Positions 20,624 to 26,576 of a stretch of 64,000 nt of DNA are shown piece after piece; positions within the stretch are counted from its first letter, which is position 1; every line of letters begins with the position of its first letter. Source of the DNA: a virus. Under the pieces are notes generated by a model. The model searched no databases, was not told the origin of the DNA, and saw only the letters and a list, made by a program, of their open reading frames with translations. The position numbers and the translations under genes are program-made. The DNA lies in IMG/VR virus record IMGVR_UViG_3300027971_000029, positions 60,558 to 124,557 of that record; one strand, 5' to 3'.

Positions 20624-20699
20624 TGGCTCCACAGGGTGGGTTCGAACCACCGACCAAATGATTAACAGTCATCTACTCTACCGACTGAGCTACTGCGGA
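20624..20699 (-). tRNA. tRNA-Asn(GUU)
   Basis: Acceptor TCCGCAG/CTGTGGA, discriminator G, anticodon stem GATGA/TCATT with loop CTGTTAA, T stem GGTGG/CCACC, encoded CCA. The 56-nt gap to tRNA-Ala shows nothing recognisable. Confidence 0.95.
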
Positions 20700-20705
20700 A
20701 TATTC

Positions 20706-21068
20706 TTAAACTAAATCGTGTGTCAAATTTACGCTAGTCGAGTAGTAGCCGTTAGACTCACCAAACCAACGAACATCAACATAACCTTTGCGTGTTGCAA
20801 ATTTGTAGAATGTCCACTCAACACACTCGTGGTTCATAGCATCAAACTCAACTGGTGTTTCACCTGATACCTCTTCAGCCATCAATAGTGGTTCACCTTC
20901 TAAGTCTGACAAGTCACCAACGATATCTTCTATCGAAACAGACTCACAACAATCTTGGTAATGAAGGAAAGTGAATACTTCTTTATCATTAGCAAATGTC
21001 ATTGTTTCGCCATCTTGTGTCACCGATGTGAACACTTTACCTATCATATTCTCTATATTCATTTTCAA
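20706..21068 (-). CDS. DUF7448-type protein, 118-120 aa
   Basis: IGKVFTSVTQDGETMTFAND, FLHYQDCCESVSIEDIVGDL, then LLMAEEVSGET, VEWTFYKFATRKGYVDVRWF and GESNGYYSTSV. The HYQDCCE..IEDI.GDL / WTFYKF / SNGYYS combination is a widespread small family in phages and bacteria with no known function. The start may be the Met at 21062 rather than 21068. Located among the tRNA genes. Confidence 0.75.
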   Translation of the reverse strand: MKMNIENMIGKVFTSVTQDGETMTFANDKEVFTFLHYQDCCESVSIEDIVGDLSDLEGEPLLMAEEVSGETPVEFDAMNHECVEWTFYKFATRKGYVDVRWFGESNGYYSTSVNLTHDLV

Positions 21069-21085
21069 CTCCTTACAAAAAAACT

Positions 21086-21160
21086 TGGCGGTTCGTAGGG
21101 GTAACGATCCCCTTCTTTATGCGTGACAGGCATATGTGCGTCCATGAACACTTACGAACC
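21086..21160 (-). tRNA. tRNA-Asp(GUC)
   Basis: Acceptor GGTTCGT/ACGAACC, discriminator G, anticodon stem TATGC/GCATA with loop CTGTCAC, T stem AGGGG/CCCCT, encoded CCA. The T loop ATCGTTA departs from the usual TTCGANN. Confidence 0.88.
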
Positions 21161-21164
21161 AAAT

Positions 21165-21250
21165 TGGTGGAGACAGATGGATTCGAACCACCGTGCTTTT
21201 TACAGAACAGATTTACAGTCTGCCGCCTTCAGCCACTCGGCCATATCTCC
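21165..21250 (-). tRNA. tRNA-Tyr(GUA)
   Basis: Acceptor GGAGATA/TGTCTCC, anticodon stem GCAGA/TCTGT with loop CTGTAAA, long variable arm, T loop TTCGAAT, encoded CCA. Confidence 0.95.
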
Positions 21251-21258
21251 AAAACTTT

Positions 21259-21333
21259 TGGTAGGGGTACAGAGAATCGAACTCTGATTAATAGGTTAAA
21301 AGCCTACTACTTTAGCCGTTAAGTTATACCCCC
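21259..21333 (-). tRNA. tRNA-Lys(UUU)
   Basis: Acceptor GGGGGTA/TACCCCT, anticodon stem GTAGG/CCTAT with loop CTTTTAA, T stem CAGAG/CTCTG, encoded CCA. Confidence 0.95.
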
Positions 21334-21341
21334 AAACTTTA

Positions 21342-21422
21342 CCATAGAAAAACACATTAGTCTCAAAAAGCGTAACAGCAGTTTTCACCGACAGGCTTAT
21401 GAGATAATGCGTTTATCTATGG
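21342..21422 (-). ncRNA. tRNA-linked stem-loop RNA, copy A
   Basis: An 81-nt RNA starting with the CCA end of tRNA-Glu. CCATAGA pairs with TCTATGG, then AACGCATTA with TAATGTGTT (9 bp) and TCTCA with TGAGA, with an inner AAGC/GCTT part carrying a GAAA loop. Copy B at 22315-22397 has the same two outer helices with base changes that keep pairing, but a different head. Position and design recall the extra stable RNAs of the T4 tRNA cluster. Function unknown. Confidence 0.6.
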
Positions 21423-21494
21423 TACTCAGTACGGGAGTCGAACCCGTCTTTCCAGATTGAAAGTCTAGCGACCTAACCGATAGTCGAACTGAGC
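21420..21494 (-). tRNA. tRNA-Glu(UUC)
   Basis: Acceptor GCTCAGT/ACTGAGT, D stem GACT/GGTC, anticodon stem CTAGA/TCTGG with loop CTTTCAA, T stem ACGGG/CCCGT, encoded CCA. The CCA is also the first three bases of stem-loop RNA copy A. Confidence 0.94.
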
Positions 21495-21498
21495 ATAA

Positions 21499-21521
21499 GC
21501 AATGCAAATTTTTAAAGAACT
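21499..21521 (-). promoter_or_regulatory. boxA-like antitermination leader, copy 1
   Basis: On the minus strand AGTTCTTTAAAAATTTG followed by CATTGC, 19 nt downstream of the predicted start of the transcript from 21547-21574. It resembles the rrn boxA (E. coli TGCTCTTTAACAATTT), and more closely the form seen in betaproteobacterial rRNA operons. The same 23 nt occur before tRNA-Gln. Confidence 0.65.
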
Positions 21522-21546
21522 TATCGATTTCTCAACCGATGCATGA

Positions 21547-21574
21547 AGTATAACAGAACTGTAGGTTTTGTCAA
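21547..21574 (-). promoter_or_regulatory. Sigma70 promoter of the second tRNA transcription unit
   Basis: TTGACA (21574-21569), 16 nt, TATACT (21552-21547). It transcribes leftward through the boxA-like leader into tRNA-Glu and the following tRNAs. Confidence 0.85.
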
Positions 21575-21625
21575 CATCTTTTTTTCATACTGTTACAAAA
21601 ATACAACACAACTTCTATTTGCAAT

Positions 21626-21702
21626 TGGAGTGCGTGACAGGAATCGAACCTGCATAAAACGGATTTGCAATCCGACACCTAACCGTTCAGTAGCACACGC
21701 AC
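21626..21702 (-). tRNA. tRNA-Cys(GCA)
   Basis: Acceptor GTGCGTG/CACGCAC, discriminator U, anticodon loop TTGCAAA, T stem GCAGG/CCTGT, encoded CCA. The D stem pairs poorly. Confidence 0.88.
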
Positions 21703-21709
21703 ATAAAAT

Positions 21710-21788
21710 TGGTACCCTTGCTCAGATTCGAACTGAGAGAACTCTTCCTTTTGAGAGAAGCGACTTTACCAGATTTGTCCACAAGGGC
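21710..21788 (-). tRNA. tRNA with CAA anticodon (Leu) and short variable arm
   Basis: Acceptor GCCCTTG/CAAGGGT, anticodon stem CTTCT/GGAAG with loop CTCAAAA, T stem CTCAG/CTGAG, encoded CCA. The variable region is only about 6 nt, whereas the two other Leu tRNAs here carry the normal long arm. D stem only 3 bp. Confidence 0.85.
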
Positions 21789-21789
21789 A

Positions 21790-21864
21790 TGGTAGACTGA
21801 AAGAGAATTGAACTCTTACTCGACCGATTATGAGTCGGCTGCTTTACCATTAAGCTATCAGTCT
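21790..21864 (-). tRNA. tRNA(CAU), probably Ile2
   Basis: Acceptor AGACTGA/TCAGTCT, anticodon stem GCCGA/TCGGT with loop CTCATAA, T stem AGAG/CTCT, encoded CCA. The anticodon arm is very close to that of bacterial tRNA-Ile2, whose C34 is changed to lysidine to read AUA. Its 5' end overlaps the stop region of the 82-aa gene by 7 nt. Confidence 0.88.
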
Positions 21865-22106
21865 TCTTTTTCTAAATCTTGTTCGAGTCTTTGTTCTTGT
21901 ATCGTTTTCTCTTTGAAAACTTTTCTAGGATTACTGCACATCACACATCTAGGATTACCACAATTCATAGCATGATGTTTTGCGAACTTGTGAGGTTCAT
22001 CAACAACAATGCCGAACTCTTTAGCAATCTTAACTTGTTTCTTCACTGCATTGTCTGTTTCGAAAATGCGTTTAGAATGCTTGATTTTTTCTTCTTCATG
22101 CGACAT
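21858..22106 (-). CDS. Small Cys-rich conserved phage protein, 82 aa
   Basis: MSHEEEKIKHSKRIFETDNA, then HKFAKHHAMNCGNPRCVMCS and NPRKVFKEKTIQEQRLEQDL. The HH..NCGNP+C..C.NPRK knot is a recurrent small phage family, probably zinc-binding. AGGAG lies 6 nt before the ATG at 22106; the longer open frame would run through tRNA-Ser genes. Role unknown. Confidence 0.75.
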   Translation of the reverse strand: MSHEEEKIKHSKRIFETDNAVKKQVKIAKEFGIVVDEPHKFAKHHAMNCGNPRCVMCSNPRKVFKEKTIQEQRLEQDLEKED

Positions 22107-22126
22107 ACCAACTCCTTTTAAGAAAA

Positions 22127-22214
22127 TGGCAGAGAGTATCAGATTCGAACTGATGCACCCATTTCTGAATGACGGTTTAGCAAACCGCTGGTTTAACCAC
22201 TCACCCAACTCTCT
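22127..22214 (-). tRNA. tRNA-Ser(GCU)
   Basis: Acceptor AGAGAGT/ACTCTCT, discriminator G, anticodon stem GCGGT/ACCGT with loop TTGCTAA, long variable arm, encoded CCA. Confidence 0.95.
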
Positions 22215-22221
22215 ATAAACT

Positions 22222-22310
22222 TGGCGGAAGAACTGAGATTCGAACTCAGGGACCTTGTTACAGTCGGCAGTTTTCAAGACTGCTGGTTTAAACCACTCAC
22301 CCACTCTTCC
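22222..22310 (-). tRNA. tRNA-Ser(UGA)
   Basis: Acceptor GGAAGAG/TTCTTCC, discriminator G, anticodon stem GCAGT/ACTGC with loop CTTGAAA, long variable arm, encoded CCA. Confidence 0.95.
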
Positions 22311-22314
22311 AATA

Positions 22315-22397
22315 TCATAGAAAAACACACTTCGAATACTGTACTAAACAGAAACTATCCATCACGGGCTCCCCCGCTGAAATGTGTTTATCTATGG
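22315..22397 (-). ncRNA. tRNA-linked stem-loop RNA, copy B
   Basis: An 83-nt RNA starting with the CCA end of tRNA-Gln. Outer helices CATAGA/TCTATG and AACACATTTC/GAAGTGTGTT match copy A (21342-21422) in position and mostly in sequence. The head differs: CGGG-GGAG-CCCG and CTGT-TTAGT-ACAG hairpins. Paired differences between copies support a selected RNA fold. Confidence 0.6.
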
Positions 22398-22468
22398 CAG
22401 GGGATACAAGAATCGAACTTGTACTAACAGATTCAAAGTCTGCTGTGCTACCACTACACAAATCCCCA
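22395..22468 (-). tRNA. tRNA-Gln(UUG)
   Basis: Anticodon stem GCAGA/TCTGT with loop CTTTGAA, discriminator G, T loop TTCGATT, encoded CCA. Acceptor TGGGGAT/ATCCCCT leaves U1-U72 unpaired; a weak first pair is typical of tRNA-Gln. First tRNA after the promoter at 22503. Confidence 0.94.
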
Positions 22469-22473
22469 ACAAA

Positions 22474-22496
22474 GCAATGCAAATTTTTAAAGAACT
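22474..22496 (-). promoter_or_regulatory. boxA-like antitermination leader, copy 2
   Basis: Same 23 nt as at 21499-21521 (AGTTCTTTAAAAATTTG plus CATTGC). The predicted transcription start is at or within a base of its first nucleotide, so the tRNA transcript would begin with boxA. Confidence 0.65.
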
Positions 22497-22502
22497 GTAG
22501 TC

Positions 22503-22531
22503 AGTGTAACAGAAGTCGATGCATCTGTCAA
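22503..22531 (-). promoter_or_regulatory. Sigma70 promoter of the first tRNA transcription unit
   Basis: TTGACA (22531-22526), 17 nt, TACACT (22508-22503). Drives tRNA-Gln, stem-loop RNA B, the two tRNA-Ser genes, the Cys-rich protein and on. Confidence 0.85.
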
Positions 22532-22565
22532 GCAACCTAAGTTGCTATTTTTTACAACTACAAAC

Positions 22566-22600
22566 AAAAATCCCCTAGTTTTTTAGGCTAGGGGATTTTG
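22566..22600 (-). terminator. Intrinsic terminator, also readable on the plus strand
   Basis: AAAATCCCCTAG pairs with CTAGGGGATTTT (12 bp) across a short loop, followed on the minus strand by TTTGTTTG. It ends the tiny transcript from 22748-22776 and insulates the tRNA promoter. Confidence 0.8.
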
Positions 22601-22624
22601 GTTTATTTTGTATTGGTTACAAAG

Positions 22625-22741
22625 TTAGCAAAATCCCCATTGTGTTCCATAATCCGCACCTGTATTAATTGAGCATGGGCGTGACTCAACCTGCCAGAGT
22701 GCGGCGGGGCTTAACTTAAAGAAATGGGATATATTTTGCAT
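22625..22741 (-). CDS. Leaderless 38-codon ORF in an attenuator-like unit
   Basis: MQNISHFFKLSPAALWQVES, then RPCSINTGADYGTQWGFC. The ATG lies exactly 6 nt after a perfect -10 box, so the RNA would start at the AUG. Its last codons and stop (22629-22638) hold GGGGATTTTG, which is complementary to the CAAAATCCCC of the terminator stem at 22588-22600; a ribosome here would free that stem. It may be a leader peptide, or the RNA itself may be the product. Confidence 0.45.
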   Translation of the reverse strand: MQNISHFFKLSPAALWQVESRPCSINTGADYGTQWGFC

Positions 22742-22747
22742 CATATT

Positions 22748-22776
22748 ATTATATATGTTTTTTTATTGCTTGTCAA
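22748..22776 (-). promoter_or_regulatory. Consensus sigma70 promoter of the attenuator-like unit
   Basis: TTGACA (22776-22771), 17 nt, TATAAT (22753-22748): perfect hexamers. The -35 box covers the stop of the 108-aa gene. The unit ends about 180 nt later at the terminator. Confidence 0.88.
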
Positions 22777-23099
22777 GTGTTTTCTTCGGAAATATTTGGA
22801 TTAATTTGTAAATTTTCTACAACATGATTCCAAACTTCTTCTGACTGCTCATCTGCAAGTGCATTTTCCAATTCTTCCACACTTGATCCATCACGAACAT
22901 CTTCCCACAATTTATAGAATGAATCATCTAAATTTTTCTGAATGTCCTCTAGCGAACCTTCAAGATAAAACAATGCCTCATTGATATCTTCAGGTGTCGA
23001 TTGTTCAACACCATTAGCGATTACTCGAAATGTTGAATAGAAAGATTTAAGGCGAATTACTTCTTGTTCTAATTGGCTTAATTGATAATAATATTTCAT
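22773..23099 (-). CDS. Acidic helical protein, 108 aa
   Basis: MKYYYQLSQLEQEVIRLKSF, a coiled-coil-like helical protein with an acidic second half (VEELENALADEQSEEVWNHV). No family recognised. Its stop overlaps the next promoter. Confidence 0.6.
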   Translation of the reverse strand: MKYYYQLSQLEQEVIRLKSFYSTFRVIANGVEQSTPEDINEALFYLEGSLEDIQKNLDDSFYKLWEDVRDGSSVEELENALADEQSEEVWNHVVENLQINPNISEENT

Positions 23100-23110
23100 A
23101 ACGATTCCTT

Positions 23111-23617
23111 TTAATTTTGCGGGCTAACATAAACATTCACATTCAGCGTTGAGCCGATTTGTGCGGGGCGATTTGTACGAACTGTCATGTATCTTCCATT
23201 GTAATCTACAGTCATATTGTATCCTTCAGGTGATGATACTGTTTGATATGTGGTAAAGCATTGTGTCTGGACTTGTGATTGTTGCGACATTGATTTATCA
23301 ATCTTACCGCCAACTATTGCACCAGTCACAGCACCAATTGCTGTTGATATACCTTGACCAATACCGCCACCTACTTGATGACCAAGAATGCCACCAGCAA
23401 CACCACCAATCACTGTTCCTGTAGTGCCATCACTGCTAGGTGAAACTACACTCACTTGCCTACATGATTGCGATGGGACATTCTGCATTGAAAACACAGG
23501 CTCAACACTCACAACTCTAGCAACATCATGGAACTGTAATTGATTGTTAGGTGTCAATGCATTCTGTGCAAAGACTATACTAGGTGCAATCAACAATGCA
23601 AGAACTGTCTTTCTCAT
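23111..23617 (-). CDS. Exported glycine-zipper protein (17-kDa antigen/OmpA-like 2TM), 168 aa
   Basis: Signal peptide MRKTVLALLIAPSIVFAQ (cleavage after AFA-type site). Residues about 68-110 form a glycine zipper: TVIGGVAGGILGHQVGGGIG, then ISTAIGAVTGAIVGGKID. The remainder is beta-rich with three Cys. This domain is frequent in outer-membrane proteins of proteobacteria, so the gene was probably acquired from a host. It may alter the envelope or block superinfection. Confidence 0.8.
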   Translation of the reverse strand: MRKTVLALLIAPSIVFAQNALTPNNQLQFHDVARVVSVEPVFSMQNVPSQSCRQVSVVSPSSDGTTGTVIGGVAGGILGHQVGGGIGQGISTAIGAVTGAIVGGKIDKSMSQQSQVQTQCFTTYQTVSSPEGYNMTVDYNGRYMTVRTNRPAQIGSTLNVNVYVSPQN

Positions 23618-23916
23618 ACTTCTTCTCCGATAGAAAAATTGAAACCCTTAATAGAATCCCAGCGAAATGAACGCCATTCATCTTTCTCAACATCAAACAC
23701 CGATTGTGATTCTTCACTCTTCTTGCGAGTAGAGGTTCCTTTTGGAATCATATCGAAAGGAATCAAATCTTCTTTCAGTGTAGCCTTAATCACTCGCTCA
23801 CTTAAATCTTTTTTAGTGAATGTGATTGACACAACACCTTCTTGCAATATGGCTCGAAGCCAATTCTTTTCTTTTTCACTCTTAAACACAAATTCATCAT
23901 TCATAAACATCTCCAT
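23614..23916 (-). CDS. Small basic protein, 100 aa
   Basis: KNWLRAILQEGVVSITFTKK, then DLSERVIKATLKEDLIPFDM and a Lys/Arg-rich GTSTRKKSEESQ. I recall a conserved family with FTKKDG..R.M..TL from T4-like phages; function unknown. ATGA overlap with the glycine-zipper gene; 1-nt overlap with the gene before it. Confidence 0.7.
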   Translation of the reverse strand: MEMFMNDEFVFKSEKEKNWLRAILQEGVVSITFTKKDLSERVIKATLKEDLIPFDMIPKGTSTRKKSEESQSVFDVEKDEWRSFRWDSIKGFNFSIGEEV

Positions 23917-24284
23917 TACGATTCAGACAGATACATCTTAACACGATCCGCATAGTTTGTCAAGTAATCTTTTATCCAATTGGGCGAAGTATTGGTCTTT
24001 CTTAGAATGCAACCATAGATGCTCATGTCAGATAAATTTTTGGCATAGACAATTGGGTCACTGAAGACTGCCTCAAAGTTTTCATCAAGAATCGGCACAT
24101 TGTCATCATTGGTCTTGAACAGAATTACATGATACAAGTCACCAAAATCATTGCCCTTAACTTTCAGTCCTCTAGTCTCAGCATTGTTGAATGTGAAATA
24201 CTGAAACTGTGTGCTATCATCATCCTCCGGGTCTGGTACGAAATAGAATCCATCGTAATCGGTAGGTTTAGGATGTAATGACAT
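23916..24284 (-). CDS. Conserved phage protein, 122 aa
   Basis: MSLHPKPTDYDGFYFVPDPE, then acidic and beta-rich sequence (DLYHVILFKTNDDNVPILDE). Unrecognised. Starts inside the end of the 53-aa gene and overlaps the next gene by one base. Confidence 0.6.
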   Translation of the reverse strand: MSLHPKPTDYDGFYFVPDPEDDDSTQFQYFTFNNAETRGLKVKGNDFGDLYHVILFKTNDDNVPILDENFEAVFSDPIVYAKNLSDMSIYGCILRKTNTSPNWIKDYLTNYADRVKMYLSES

Positions 24285-24429
24285 GCAGTTCCTTTTGATA
24301 GTTTTGTTTGTTCTTTGGGCGTGAATACACTTTTACACTCAACTCTACCCGTTGGCGATATTTAGGTGTGCGTAAATCTTTTGCAACTAGGTTGCGAGGT
24401 TTTAGTGAAAGTTTCATAATGTGTGCCAT
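24268..24429 (-). CDS. Small basic protein (RNLVAKDLRTPKYRQRV family), 53 aa
   Basis: MAHIMKLSLKPRNLVAKDLR, then TPKYRQRVELSVKVYSRPKN. The N-x-VAK.LR.PK+R.RV....K.Y.RK pattern is a recurring tiny protein family of phages. AGGTGA precedes the ATG at 24429 and the promoter lies 40 nt upstream. Highly basic; possibly RNA- or DNA-binding. Confidence 0.7.
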   Translation of the reverse strand: MAHIMKLSLKPRNLVAKDLRTPKYRQRVELSVKVYSRPKNKQNYQKELHVITS

Positions 24430-24465
24430 GGCTCACCTAATGCAGTGAAATGTGTCAATATGTGT

Positions 24466-24494
24466 ACTATAACACACATTGTGCCATTTGTCAA
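24466..24494 (-). promoter_or_regulatory. Sigma70 promoter
   Basis: TTGACA (24494-24489), 17 nt, TATAGT (24471-24466), directly after the terminator of the upstream gene. Drives the 53-aa gene and the operon to the glycine-zipper and 108-aa genes. Confidence 0.85.
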
Positions 24495-24498
24495 GCAC

Positions 24499-24530
24499 AA
24501 AAAAAAGTGTTGTTTTTACGCAACACTTTT
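24499..24530 (-). terminator. Intrinsic terminator
   Basis: AAAAGTGTTG pairs with CAACACTTTT over 10 bp with an 8-nt loop, followed by a run of T on the minus strand. Ends transcription from the 90-aa gene; with the adjoining promoter it forms a terminator-promoter cassette. Confidence 0.85.
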
Positions 24531-24552
24531 CTGAATGACAACTAAGATTGTA

Positions 24553-24825
24553 CTATTTTGAATTTTCGAAATGAACCCTATTGGAATCTAATACATCACA
24601 CACAAAATTGATAAAAGTGACTGCATCGTTTTCCTCATTGAAGTACCTGATAAAAGTCTGCCCAGTGTGCTTAGAGGTGAATACCAATAAAATATTCTCT
24701 TCTCTATAGATAGAGAACTTGATGACCCAACCGTTTCTAAGGATTGGGTTCCAAGTTTTCATCGTCTTACGAATATCCTGTTGAAGGATTTTTCGATAGA
24801 TGAGAGATAGAGGTTCTTTCTGCAT
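24553..24825 (-). CDS. Small basic protein, 90 aa
   Basis: MQKEPLSLIYRKILQQDIRK, then KTMKTWNPILRNGWVIKFSI and a beta-rich end. No family recognised. Last gene before the terminator. Confidence 0.6.
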   Translation of the reverse strand: MQKEPLSLIYRKILQQDIRKTMKTWNPILRNGWVIKFSIYREENILLVFTSKHTGQTFIRYFNEENDAVTFINFVCDVLDSNRVHFENSK

Positions 24826-24856
24826 ACTATTATGTATGTAAAAGCAATCCTCTACT

Positions 24857-24946
24857 TTAGTACCATGATTTGTAACCGTGGCGCTTATGATATTCTAAAC
24901 GCAACTGTCCAATTCTTTCAAAGAAGTTCCATATTTTCTTAATCAT
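24857..24946 (-). CDS. Tiny basic protein, 29 aa
   Basis: MIKKIWNFFERIGQLRLEYH, then KRHGYKSWY. ATGA overlap with the DUF3563-like gene shows coupled translation. The IWNFFERIGQ.R pattern resembles short proteins encoded next to DUF3563 genes in betaproteobacteria and their phages, as I recall them. Amphipathic helix. Confidence 0.6.
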   Translation of the reverse strand: MIKKIWNFFERIGQLRLEYHKRHGYKSWY

Positions 24947-25101
24947 ATCATACCTCTGCGTTGAAGTGATATAATTCTTCTTTCAACATCTGCATGGTCA
25001 ACCGATTCAGCAAGATATTTCTCAATTTCATTTCTGTAAGAAGGTGTGAATGTTTCCCTGACCCAATCCCAAAAATCTTTTAGGTTAATGGAATTGGTCA
25101 T
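24943..25101 (-). CDS. DUF3563-like small protein, 52 aa
   Basis: SINLKDFWDWVRETFTPSYR, then NEIEKYLAESVDHADVERRI with a basic end. The E.YLA.S.D.AD.E+R+ signature is that of DUF3563, a small family found mainly in Burkholderiales. Function unknown. Supports a betaproteobacterial host. Overlaps the 29-aa gene by ATGA. Confidence 0.75.
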   Translation of the reverse strand: MTNSINLKDFWDWVRETFTPSYRNEIEKYLAESVDHADVERRIISLQRRGMI

Positions 25102-25102
25102 A

Positions 25103-25315
25103 TTACGCCTTTGCTGTTTTTGCGAACTTCTCTAGGGTTGCTTGCATTTGCTCAGCCAACTCTTGATTAGTCTTCACAATTTGCTTAACAAAAGCGGTTT
25201 GTGTATCAACGAAAGCATTTAGAGGTTTTTGGATTTCTTTGTCTGTGATGTAAGTATTGACAAAGTATTTTTTTGCACCTTGAACGGTGTCGATGAATGT
25301 ATCTACTGCGAACAT
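25103..25315 (-). CDS. Phasin-like protein, 70 aa
   Basis: MFAVDTFIDTVQGAKKYFVN, then IQKPLNAFVDTQTAFVKQIV and EQMQATLEKFAKTAKA. An amphipathic helical protein with the KPL..FVD.QTAF.KQ core of phasin-like proteins, which coat polyhydroxyalkanoate granules in betaproteobacteria. Possibly a host-derived gene with an envelope- or granule-directed role. It has its own promoter at 25370-25398. Confidence 0.65.
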   Translation of the reverse strand: MFAVDTFIDTVQGAKKYFVNTYITDKEIQKPLNAFVDTQTAFVKQIVKTNQELAEQMQATLEKFAKTAKA

Positions 25316-25369
25316 ATTTTATCTCCTAAGACGATTAATTAATGGGCCTCACAATTGAGCGCCCATATC

Positions 25370-25398
25370 ATTATATAGTAATTCATTGTGCGGTGCAA
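25370..25398 (-). promoter_or_regulatory. Sigma70-like promoter of the phasin-like gene
   Basis: TTGCAC (25398-25393), 17 nt, TATAAT (25375-25370). A GGGC...GCCC hairpin at 25344-25364 lies in the 5' leader, followed by the ribosome site. Confidence 0.6.
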
Positions 25399-25405
25399 CA
25401 TAAAA

Positions 25406-26161
25406 TCAGCTAATTTTGTCTTCATATTGCAATTTTGCCATGATGTAGTCTTTCACCAATGATGAACGAACAATGTCATCTGCGGTAAACTCAATTCTAG
25501 TGAATGCTTTCATGTGCATGGCAATGTCAAAGAATTTAAGAATACCAGACACATCATTTTTCTTCTTGTTCAAGTCTGTTTGTCTATAGTCACCACACCA
25601 AATAATTTTTGAACGATAACCAACCCGTGTCATAACGGTATCGATTTCTTCAAAAGTCATGTTCTGCATCTCATCTACAATAATGATAGCGTCATCGAAT
25701 GACATACCACGAATGAATGAAGTACTGATGAACTCTATGTGATGTTGCTCTTCTAGTCTGTCCCATGCATCACGGCGGCCGAATAGTGTCTCGCAAATTT
25801 GCCTGTATGGTTGTTGATAGATTTCCATCTTTTCGTTTACATCACCCGGAAGGTGACCTATCTCACGGCTTTGCACCGCTGAACGAACTACAATGATTTT
25901 GTTGAATGGATTAGATTTGTCTAGAACTTCTTCAATTGCTTTGTATAATGCACAGAATGTTTTACCTGTACCTGCAACACCATGTAGTGCTACGAAATAA
26001 TCACCTCTACGATACGCATCAAAAAATATCTTTTGATTCTCTGTTAATGGGGTAAATGTTTTTAAGTCATCAATTCTAATTTTTAGTTGGTTGGTTGTTT
26101 TGAATTGATTGGTTGTTTTGGCCGCTGTCGATTCATTGTTTGCTGTTGGTTTTCGTGCCAT
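25406..26161 (-). CDS. phoH: PhoH-like ATPase, 251 aa
   Basis: Walker A HGVAGTGKTFCALYKA (about 60-75), IIVVRSAVQSREIGHLPGDV (PhoH hallmark), Walker B DDAIIIVDEMQNMT and sensor WCGDYRQTDL. This is the C-terminal half of PhoH, an ATPase and predicted RNA helicase common in marine phages; it may couple to ribonuclease activity. N-terminal Thr/Asn-rich leader (NESTAAKTTNQFKTTNQ) is unusual. Overlaps the GIY-YIG-like gene by 29 nt. Confidence 0.92.
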   Translation of the reverse strand: MARKPTANNESTAAKTTNQFKTTNQLKIRIDDLKTFTPLTENQKIFFDAYRRGDYFVALHGVAGTGKTFCALYKAIEEVLDKSNPFNKIIVVRSAVQSREIGHLPGDVNEKMEIYQQPYRQICETLFGRRDAWDRLEEQHHIEFISTSFIRGMSFDDAIIIVDEMQNMTFEEIDTVMTRVGYRSKIIWCGDYRQTDLNKKKNDVSGILKFFDIAMHMKAFTRIEFTADDIVRSSLVKDYIMAKLQYEDKIS

Positions 26162-26576
26162 CGATTTTTCCTATTACATGAGATTTGTGGATTTTACAAG
26201 TCACCCATGAGTTATAGTAAGACTCACTCAAAAGAGCGGAACGATTGAAGATTTCAAAAGTCTCCATATAACTGCATTCGGACCTAGATTTGCAAAGATG
26301 TAGAATTTCCCTCCTGTATTTTTCTTTACCATGAACTGCAACTTCTTCAACTAAAACTTTATTAGAACCCCAATAGTCTTCCCATCCAGAGCCGACTCTT
26401 GACCTTTTCTTTTTGCCTTTTAGCTGAGTTGTTTTTGCTTTTGTGAAATACTTTCGACCTATATACTTTCGATTGTTATCAGTATTCGTAATCAAATATA
26501 CGAACCCATAAAAACCTTCAGTTTGTTCTGATGTAAATAGATTGTCATTATATGTCCACTCATTCGTTATCATCAT
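26133..26576 (-). CDS. GIY-YIG-like endonuclease domain protein (Seg-like), 147 aa
   Basis: GFVYLITNTDNNRKYIGRKY gives VYLI...YIGRK, the GIY-YIG motif; Lys/Arg-rich middle (KAKTTQLKGKKKRSR), then GSGWEDYWGSNK and ETFEIFNRSALLSE (the catalytic Glu and Asn of this group). Small Seg-type homing nuclease-like protein widely found in T4-like phages. Overlaps phoH and the zinc-ribbon gene. Confidence 0.8.
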   Translation of the reverse strand: MMITNEWTYNDNLFTSEQTEGFYGFVYLITNTDNNRKYIGRKYFTKAKTTQLKGKKKRSRVGSGWEDYWGSNKVLVEEVAVHGKEKYRREILHLCKSRSECSYMETFEIFNRSALLSESYYNSWVTCKIHKSHVIGKIDGTKTNSKQ

